Source: Streptomyces sp. TLI_171
GTDB lineage: Bacteria; Actinomycetota; Actinomycetes; Streptomycetales; Streptomycetaceae
Length of the DNA stretch: 64,000 bases
Assembly (NCBI RefSeq): GCF_003610255.1
Contig: NZ_RAPS01000001.1
Span: forward strand, 6,475,001 to 6,539,000
Direction: 5' to 3'
Position numbers and translations under genes: made by a program. The notes below the pieces were generated by a model that was not told where the DNA came from, did no database searches, and saw only the letters and a list, made by a program, of their open reading frames with translations. Of this stretch, positions 58,770 through 64,000 are shown piece after piece. Within the stretch, counting starts at the first letter, position 1. Each line of letters opens with the position of its first letter.

Positions 58770-61388
58770 ATGCGCGCTAGCCGAGGCACCTCCCGCAGCG
58801 GACCGCCCGCCCCCAGCACCCCGCGCGGCCCGGCCCGAACCCGGCCCGGCGCACCCCGGCGCGGCGCCCACGCCGGCCCGCCCGCCGACGAGACCCCGCC
58901 GGCCTTCGCGGCGACCCGCTATCAGCGTCCCGGACTCCGGCCGCGCACCGTGCGGGCCCGGATCGTCGCCGTGCTGATGGTCCCCGTGGTGTCGGTGATG
59001 GCCCTGTGGGCCTTCGCCACCGTCACCACCGCGGGCGACGTCTGGGACCTGCTGCGGATCAAGAACGTCGACGCCACGCTGCGCGCCCCGCTGGACCGGA
59101 CGGTCGCCGCCCTGCAGGCCGAACGCACCGCCGCCGGGCAGCTGTTGGCCGCGCCCGGCCCCGACCGGGAGGCCGAACTGCGCACTGCCGCGCAGCAGAC
59201 CGACCTGGCCGCCGCCCCGCTGACCCTCGCTCCCGGCTACAACCGGGCCGACGCCGAAGGGCTCGGCGCCGAGGCCGCCACCCGCCTGGACACTCTCGGC
59301 CGCGCCGTCGCCGCCCTCCCCGCGCTGCGCCAGCACCTGCTCGACCGCACCGTGCCGTGGACGGACGCCTACACCGTCTACACCGGAGCCGTCGACGACG
59401 CGCTCGCCGCGACCGGCTCGCTCACCGGGCTGCAGGACCACCGGGTCGCCGCCGACGCCCGGGTCCTGCTCGAGTTCGCCCGCTCCCGCGAACAGTTGGC
59501 GCGCGAGGACGCCCTGCTGCGGGCCGCCGCCCGGGCCGGACAGCTGGAGGCCGCCCAGTACCGCGCGGTGCTCCAAGCCGCTTACGCCCGCGCCCAGTTC
59601 GAGCAGACCTCGGCCGCCGACCTGCGCCCCGCCGACCGGGCCGCGCTGGCCGCCGTCACCGGCGGACCGGAGTACCAGGAGGTGCGCCGCTACGAGGAGG
59701 CCGCCAGCAACGCCGCCGACCCGCGCGCCGCGCTCGCCGCCGTGCCCGCCACCCGCTGGGCCGCGGCCGCCGACGCCACCGCCCGCGCCCTCGCCGGCGT
59801 GGAGCAGCAGGCCGGCGCGGCCGCCGCCGAACGCGCCAACCCCTACGCCCTGGGCCTGTTCACCACCTCCGGCGTCACCGTGCTGCTCGGCCTGCTCGCG
59901 GTGCTCGCCTCGCTGCTGATCTCGGTGCAGATCGGCCGCGGCCTGGTCGCCGAACTGCAGGCCCTGCGGAACTCCGCACTGGAGCTCGCCGGACGCAAAC
60001 TCCCGGCCACCATGCGGCGGTTGAGGTCCGGCGAGGAGGTGGACGTGGACACCGAGGTGCCGCCGCGCGAGCACGGCGCCGACGAGATCGGCCAGGTCCA
60101 CGGCGCGCTGGACAGCGTGCAGCGGGCCGCCGTGACCGCCGCGGTCGAACGCGCCGAGGTGCTGTCCGGCGTCTCCGGAGTGTTCGTCAACCTGGCCCGC
60201 CGCAGCCAGGTCCTGGTGCACCGTCAACTCACCCTGCTGGACGCGATGGAACGTCGCACCGAGGACCCCGCGGAGCTCGACGACCTGTTCAAGCTCGACC
60301 ACCTCACCACCCGGATGCGCCGCCACGCCGAGGGCCTGATCATCCTCTCCGGCGCCGCCCCCGGCCGGGCCTGGCGCAAGCCCGTCCCGCTCACCGACGT
60401 GGTCCGGGCCGCGGTCGCCGAGGTCGAGGAGTACGCCCGGGTCGACGTCCACCGCCTCCCGTACGCCGCCGTCACCGGCCCTGCCGTCGCCGACCTCACC
60501 CACCTGTTCGCCGAACTCGTCGAGAACGCCACCGGGTTCTCGCCCCCGCACACCAAGGTGCAGATCCGCGGCGAGCAGGTGGGCAACGGCTACGCCGTGG
60601 AGATCGAGGACCGCGGCCTCGGCATGGGGCCCGAGGCGCTCGGCGACGCCAACCGGCGGATCGCCGCCAGCGAGCAGGTCGACCTGTTCGACAGCGACCG
60701 GCTCGGCCTGTTCGTCGTCAGCCGCCTCGCCAAGCGCCACGGCGTGAAGGTCGCGCTGCGGCCCTCCGCGTACGGCGGCACCACCGCCGTCGTGCTGCTG
60801 CCGACCGACATGCTGGACCTGCGCTACCCCGAACCGGCCCAGCCGGAACGGGCGTCGGCCTTCGTCCCCGACCGCCCGGCGGAACGGCCGGCGGTGGGCC
60901 GGTCGGCGCCGGAACGGCCGATGGTCGAACGGGCGCCGGTGGAGCCGTCGGCGCCGGAACGGCCGAGGGTCGAACGGACCGCGATCGTCCGGCCGTTGAG
61001 CGTCCTGCCGGCCCAGTCCACGCCTGCTGCGGCCCCCGCCCCGCCCCCGTCCTCGGCTCCGTCGCCGCTCCCGCTCCCGGCCGCGCCGGTGCAGGCGCTG
61101 CCCTCGCTGGTCGCGCCCGCCGACAGCGAGGACGAACTCCCGCGCCGGGTACGGCAGGCCAGCCTCGCGCCGCAACTGCGCGAGACCCCTGAACCGGCCG
61201 GGGCCGGGCTGCGTCCGGCCGCCCCCGCCGACCGCGACCCCGAGCAGGCCCGCACCGCGATGTCCGCGTTCCAGCAGGGCTGGGCCCGCGGCGCCGCTGC
61301 CGGCCCGGAGCCCGGCCCGCACCCCCGCCCCCGCACCGACGCCTTCGATTTCGACTTCGACCTCGACCGAGGAGACCGCGCCCGATGA
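58770..61388 (+). CDS. cvnA: Conservon sensor histidine kinase-like protein CvnA
   Basis: The 872-residue protein has a basic disordered N-terminus, helix 1 (about 70-95), a large extracellular helical nitrate-sensor-like domain (about 96-365), helix 2 (about 370-395), a coupling region, and a HATPase with FAELVENATGFSPPHTKV and EDRGLGMGPEAL. The usual HisKA phospho-His is not recognisable, as in other Cvn kinases. The C-terminal 170 residues are Pro/Ala-rich with repeated SAPERP(R/M)VERA units. It overlaps cvnB by ATGA. Confidence 0.87.
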   Translation: MRASRGTSRSGPPAPSTPRGPARTRPGAPRRGAHAGPPADETPPAFAATRYQRPGLRPRTVRARIVAVLMVPVVSVMALWAFATVTTAGDVWDLLRIKNVDATLRAPLDRTVAALQAERTAAGQLLAAPGPDREAELRTAAQQTDLAAAPLTLAPGYNRADAEGLGAEAATRLDTLGRAVAALPALRQHLLDRTVPWTDAYTVYTGAVDDALAATGSLTGLQDHRVAADARVLLEFARSREQLAREDALLRAAARAGQLEAAQYRAVLQAAYARAQFEQTSAADLRPADRAALAAVTGGPEYQEVRRYEEAASNAADPRAALAAVPATRWAAAADATARALAGVEQQAGAAAAERANPYALGLFTTSGVTVLLGLLAVLASLLISVQIGRGLVAELQALRNSALELAGRKLPATMRRLRSGEEVDVDTEVPPREHGADEIGQVHGALDSVQRAAVTAAVERAEVLSGVSGVFVNLARRSQVLVHRQLTLLDAMERRTEDPAELDDLFKLDHLTTRMRRHAEGLIILSGAAPGRAWRKPVPLTDVVRAAVAEVEEYARVDVHRLPYAAVTGPAVADLTHLFAELVENATGFSPPHTKVQIRGEQVGNGYAVEIEDRGLGMGPEALGDANRRIAASEQVDLFDSDRLGLFVVSRLAKRHGVKVALRPSAYGGTTAVVLLPTDMLDLRYPEPAQPERASAFVPDRPAERPAVGRSAPERPMVERAPVEPSAPERPRVERTAIVRPLSVLPAQSTPAAAPAPPPSSAPSPLPLPAAPVQALPSLVAPADSEDELPRRVRQASLAPQLRETPEPAGAGLRPAAPADRDPEQARTAMSAFQQGWARGAAAGPEPGPHPRPRTDAFDFDFDLDRGDRAR
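60880..60995 (+). repeat. Short Pro/Glu/Arg repeats in CvnA tail
   Basis: A degenerate 24-30-base unit encoding (S)APERP(x)VER is repeated three to four times in the disordered C-terminal region. Confidence 0.55.
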
Positions 61389-61786
61389 TCGGCACCACCC
61401 ACCAGAGCGGCGAACTCAACTGGCTCCTGGACGAGTTGGTGACCCGCACCGCCCGGGTCAGATTCGCCGTCATGCTCTCCGCCGACGGACTGTCGATGGG
61501 CAACTCCACCGGCCTGTCCCGCGAGGACACCGAACACCTGGCCGCCGTCGCGGCCGGCTTCCACAGCCTCGCCAAGGGGGCCGGACGCCACTTCGACGCC
61601 GGCGAAGTCCGGCAGACCATGGTCGAGTTGGAGCGCGGCTACCTGTTCGTCGCGGCCGCCGGCCAGGGCTCCTGCCTGGCCGTGTTCGCCGAACCCGACG
61701 CCGACCTCGGCCTGATCGCCTACGAGATGGCCCGGCTGGTCCGCCGGGTCGGCGAACACCTGCACGCCGCCCCCCGCATCTACTAG
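61385..61786 (+). CDS. cvnB: Roadblock/LC7 protein CvnB
   Basis: The 133-residue protein has the roadblock/LC7 fold (LNWLLDELVTRTARVRFAVM, LSADGLSMGNSTGLSRED, GYLFVAAAGQGSCLAVFAE). In conservons it works as a small-GTPase partner, probably as regulator of CvnD. It overlaps cvnA and is followed 5 bases later by cvnC. Confidence 0.93.
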   Translation: MIGTTHQSGELNWLLDELVTRTARVRFAVMLSADGLSMGNSTGLSREDTEHLAAVAAGFHSLAKGAGRHFDAGEVRQTMVELERGYLFVAAAGQGSCLAVFAEPDADLGLIAYEMARLVRRVGEHLHAAPRIY

Positions 61787-61791
61787 GAGGG

Positions 61792-62226
61792 GTGAGCCCG
61801 TTGGCCTACCCGCCCCGCACCTACCTGCCCGGCTCCGCGTTCGGCTACCCGCCGCCGCCCGACCGGCCCGTCCAGTGGTACGACGAGGACGCCGGCCCGA
61901 TGGTCCGCCCGTACGCCCTCACCAAGGGCCGCACCCGGCCCGGTCAGCCCTTCGACCTGATCGCCCTGGTCGTCACCGACCTGCCCGACCCGAGCGGGCT
62001 GCCGGTCGGCCCCGAGCAGGCCGCCATCCTCACGCTCTGCCGGGGCAACGCGCTGTCGGTCGCCGAGATCGCCGCCGACCTCGACCTCCCGCTGGGCGTG
62101 GTCCGGGTGCTGCTCGGCGACCTCCTCGACGCCGAACACATCCGGGTCAGCCGTCCCGTCCCGCCGGCCCTGCTCCCCGACGAGCACATCCTCCAGGAGG
62201 TCATCCATGGACTCCGCGCCCTCTGA
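61792..62226 (+). CDS. cvnC: DUF742 protein CvnC
   Basis: The 144-residue protein starts with GTG 61792 after AGGAGG. It has the DUF742 winged-helix-like pattern VRPYALTKGRTRP followed by LCRGNALSVAEIAADLDLPLGVVRVLLGDLL and the end VSRPVPP...ILQEVIHGLRAL. Role in the complex is unknown. Its end overlaps cvnD by 20 bases. Confidence 0.92.
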   Translation: MSPLAYPPRTYLPGSAFGYPPPPDRPVQWYDEDAGPMVRPYALTKGRTRPGQPFDLIALVVTDLPDPSGLPVGPEQAAILTLCRGNALSVAEIAADLDLPLGVVRVLLGDLLDAEHIRVSRPVPPALLPDEHILQEVIHGLRAL

Positions 62227-62800
62227 CACCCCCGACCTCGCGCTGAAGATCCTGGTCGCCGGCGGCTTCGGCGTCGGCAAGACCACCCTGGTCGGCGCCG
62301 TCAGCGAGATCAAGCCCCTGCGGACCGAGGAGCAGTTGACCGCGGCCGGCACCCACGTGGACGACCTGGGCGGCGTGGAGCGCAAGACCACCACCACCGT
62401 CGCGATGGACTTCGGCCGGATCACCATCCGCGACGGCCTGTCCGTCTACCTGTTCGGCACGCCCGGCCAGGACCGCTTCTGGTTCCTCTGGGACGAACTC
62501 GCCCAGGGCGCGCTCGGCGCCGTGGTGCTCGCCGACACCCGCCGCCTCACCGACTGCTTCCCCGCCGTCGACTTCTTCGAGCACCGCGGCATCCCGTTCG
62601 TGGTCGCCGTGAACCGCTTCGACGGCACCCGGGCCTTCCAGCCGGCGGAGGTCTCCAAGGCCCTGGACCTGGACGGCCGGACCCCCGTGGTGCTCTGCGA
62701 CGCCCGGCACCGCTCCTCCGGCAAGGACGTGCTGATCACCCTGGTGGAACACGCCGGGAAGGTGCACGCGGCCAGGGTGCTGGAGCGGGCCCACTCCTGA
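62207..62800 (+). CDS. cvnD: Ras-like small GTPase CvnD
   Basis: The 197-residue GTPase has the P-loop GGFGVGKTT (residues 19-27), switch II GTPGQDRF and the base-recognition motif NRFDG instead of the eukaryotic NKxD. It should switch the conservon signal at the membrane. The gene ends the operon. Confidence 0.94.
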   Translation: MDSAPSDTPDLALKILVAGGFGVGKTTLVGAVSEIKPLRTEEQLTAAGTHVDDLGGVERKTTTTVAMDFGRITIRDGLSVYLFGTPGQDRFWFLWDELAQGALGAVVLADTRRLTDCFPAVDFFEHRGIPFVVAVNRFDGTRAFQPAEVSKALDLDGRTPVVLCDARHRSSGKDVLITLVEHAGKVHAARVLERAHS

Positions 62801-62871
62801 CCCGGCGTCGGCGGGACGGCATCCCGGCACCTCGTCCCGCCGTCCCGGGTCCGGATGCCGGAGGGACCGGC

Positions 62872-62877
62872 TAGCAT
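62872..62877 (+). promoter_or_regulatory. -10 box TAGCAT ahead of leader ORF
   Basis: TAGCAT fits TAnnnT and ends 7 bases before ATG 62885, so transcription would begin at that ATG. No clear -35 box is seen. Confidence 0.45.
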
Positions 62878-62884
62878 GGCGGAC

Positions 62885-62905
62885 ATGTTCCTCACGCGTG
62901 ACTAG
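62885..62905 (+). CDS. Leaderless 6-aa leader ORF upstream of MFS gene
   Basis: ATG TTC CTC ACG CGT GAC TAG encodes MFLTRD. It has no ribosome site but is placed correctly for a leaderless transcript. A strong hairpin begins 13 bases after its stop and the transporter starts 100 bases downstream, a layout seen in translation-coupled attenuators of drug-response genes. Confidence 0.4.
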   Translation: MFLTRD

Positions 62906-62918
62906 GACCCCGCGCAGC

Positions 62919-62946
62919 GACCGCACGCCGATCCGGCGGTGCGGTC
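62919..62946 (+). terminator. Hairpin between leader ORF and MFS gene (possible attenuator)
   Basis: GACCGCACGCCG (62919-62930) pairs with CGGCGGTGCGGTC (62934-62946), with one bulged base and a three-base loop. It may terminate the conservon transcript's read-through or act as an attenuator for the transporter. Confidence 0.55.
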
Positions 62947-63005
62947 CTCCCGGCGTCCCTGTTCACCGGCGCGCTGCGCGCCGCATTCCCTGAGGAACTT
63001 CACCG

Positions 63006-64000
63006 ATGTCCACGTCCTATGCGACGGTTCTGCGTACCCCGGGCGCGGCCCGGCTGTTCGCCGCGGCCCTGGTCGGCCGCCTCTCCTACGGCACCGTTTC
63101 GCTGTCCCTGCTGCTCGCCGCCGCCGGGGCCACCGGCTCGTACGCGCGGGCTGGCTGGGTGATGGCGCTGTTCTCCACCGTCAGCGTGCTGCTGTTCCCG
63201 GCCCGGGCGGGGCTGGTCGACCGGTACGGGCCGCGGCGGGCGCTGCCGCCGATGGCGGTCGGGTACGCGCTCACCCTGCTCGGGCTGGCCGCCGCCACCC
63301 GGGGCGCGGGCGCGCCGTACCCGGTGCTGCTCCTGCTGGCCACCGCGGCCGGGGTGTGCGCGCCGCCGCTCGGGCCGGTCACCCGGGCGCGGTGGAGCAC
63401 GCTGGTGGCGGACGCCGAACTGCGACGGCGCGCCTACAGCCTGGACACCGTGGCCGAGGAACTCCTGTACGTCACCGGGCCGTTGCTGGCCGGTCTGATC
63501 GCCGCGGTCTCCCACCCGGCACTCGGCCTGGTGCTCAGCGCCGCGCTGGTGCTCCCCGGAACGCTGGCGCTGGCCGCCACGGCCGGCCGCGCCGGGGCCG
63601 CCAAGTCCGCCGCGGTGGAGGGGAGTTCGCCGCGGACCCGGGCGCTGGTCGGCCGGGCCCGGCAGCCGCTCGCGGCGGCCGCCGGGGCGGGCGCGGGCCT
63701 CGGCGCGTTCGGCCTGCTCGCGGTGGTGTTCGCGGCCGGGCACGGGCGGGCGGCGGACGCGGCGTGGGTGGAGGCCGCGCTGGCCGCCGGCAGCGCGATC
63801 GGCGGGCTCGCCCTGGGGGCGGTCAACTGGCGGGTCACCGCGGCCGCCCGGCTCACCGTGCTGACCGCCGCGCTGGGCGGGGCGCTCGCCCTGACGGCGC
63901 TCGCGCCGACCGTCGCCGTGCTCGCCGCGGTGGCGGCACTGGCCGGGTTCGCGGTCGCCCCGACCCTGACCACCGCCTACCTGCTCACCGACGAGCTGGC
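63006..64000 (+). CDS. MFS transporter (partial, runs off right edge)
   Basis: The visible 331 residues start at ATG 63006 with GAGGAAC upstream and show about ten membrane helices of a twelve-helix MFS protein. The loop LVDRYGPRRALP matches the MFS motif A position. The open GAGAPY and LLTDEL stretches give no substrate. A drug or metabolite exporter is most likely. Confidence 0.82.
   Translation, partial: MSTSYATVLRTPGAARLFAAALVGRLSYGTVSLSLLLAAAGATGSYARAGWVMALFSTVSVLLFPARAGLVDRYGPRRALPPMAVGYALTLLGLAAATRGAGAPYPVLLLLATAAGVCAPPLGPVTRARWSTLVADAELRRRAYSLDTVAEELLYVTGPLLAGLIAAVSHPALGLVLSAALVLPGTLALAATAGRAGAAKSAAVEGSSPRTRALVGRARQPLAAAAGAGAGLGAFGLLAVVFAAGHGRAADAAWVEAALAAGSAIGGLALGAVNWRVTAAARLTVLTAALGGALALTALAPTVAVLAAVAALAGFAVAPTLTTAYLLTDEL

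Noticed and set aside
1..64000. Prophage, insertion sequence, CRISPR array, tRNA or rRNA
   Set aside because: No integrase, transposase, spaced repeats or tRNA-like cloverleaf was recognised by reading; a tRNAscan or IS search would be needed to exclude small ones.

Overview
The window is 64 kb of very high-GC DNA with strong third-position G/C bias, abundant GTG starts, many 4-bp ATGA/GTGA gene overlaps, GH18 chitinases with a DasR-type operator, a Cvn conservon and DUF6230/DUF6114 genes. Together these point to a chromosome segment of a Streptomycetaceae actinomycete (Streptomyces, Kitasatospora or a close relative). No rRNA, tRNA, CRISPR array, insertion sequence, prophage or integrase was seen, and nothing looks recently acquired.

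Layout. 1-4.8 kb: a phosphoribosyltransferase cut by the window edge, an SPW-repeat membrane protein, a TPR protein and class II fumarase. 4.8-7.2 kb: a short secreted GH18 chitinase divergent from a glutaryl-CoA-dehydrogenase-like enzyme. 7.2-10.1 kb: a compact three-gene operon of Ser/Thr kinase, EACC1-like adaptor and caspase-like peptidase, which I read as a conflict or programmed-death module. 10.2-14.8 kb: small proteins, a Bcr/CflA-type exporter and a multidomain chitinase with a DasR box. 14.9-18.3 kb: a four-gene quaternary-amine/osmoprotectant ABC operon. 18.4-19.6 kb: a rhodanese and cysteine dioxygenase pair preceded by an unlisted 25-residue Cys-ended leader peptide. 19.7-25.2 kb: small secreted proteins, a cupin, a YncE-like propeller protein divergent from a LysR regulator, and a two-component system.

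25.4-33.8 kb: single enzymes (SnoaL-like, GNAT, VOC), a small ECF sigma cluster, a terpene-synthase-like protein with a degraded second metal motif, an M24-like protein divergent from a TetR regulator across twin operators, signal peptidase I and a second TetR gene. 33.9-37.8 kb: a six-gene DUF6230/DUF6114 cluster of secreted and membrane proteins of unknown function. 37.9-41.0 kb: a GlsB-type membrane protein, ADP-ribosylglycohydrolase and an M20 peptidase with a small coupled upstream ORF.

41.1-44.9 kb: paaABCDE for phenylacetyl-CoA epoxidation, with a visible promoter and palindromic operator. 44.9-52.6 kb: GNAT, alpha/beta hydrolase, WYL regulator, a coupled flavin monooxygenase and ATP-grasp pair, YbjQ, a hypothetical protein, a Pth2-like protein and an EamA transporter. 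52.6-57.7 kb: a frameshifted zinc-ribbon remnant, modABC for molybdate uptake, a cytochrome P450 and a small LppU-like ORF. 57.9-62.8 kb: an MHYT protein followed by a Cvn conservon (histidine kinase, roadblock, DUF742, Ras-like GTPase). 62.8-64 kb: a probable leaderless mini-ORF and hairpin ahead of an MFS transporter cut by the right edge.

The strongest candidates for new biology are the kinase-EACC1-caspase operon, the cysteine leader upstream of cysteine dioxygenase, and the duplicated DUF6230/DUF6114 locus.
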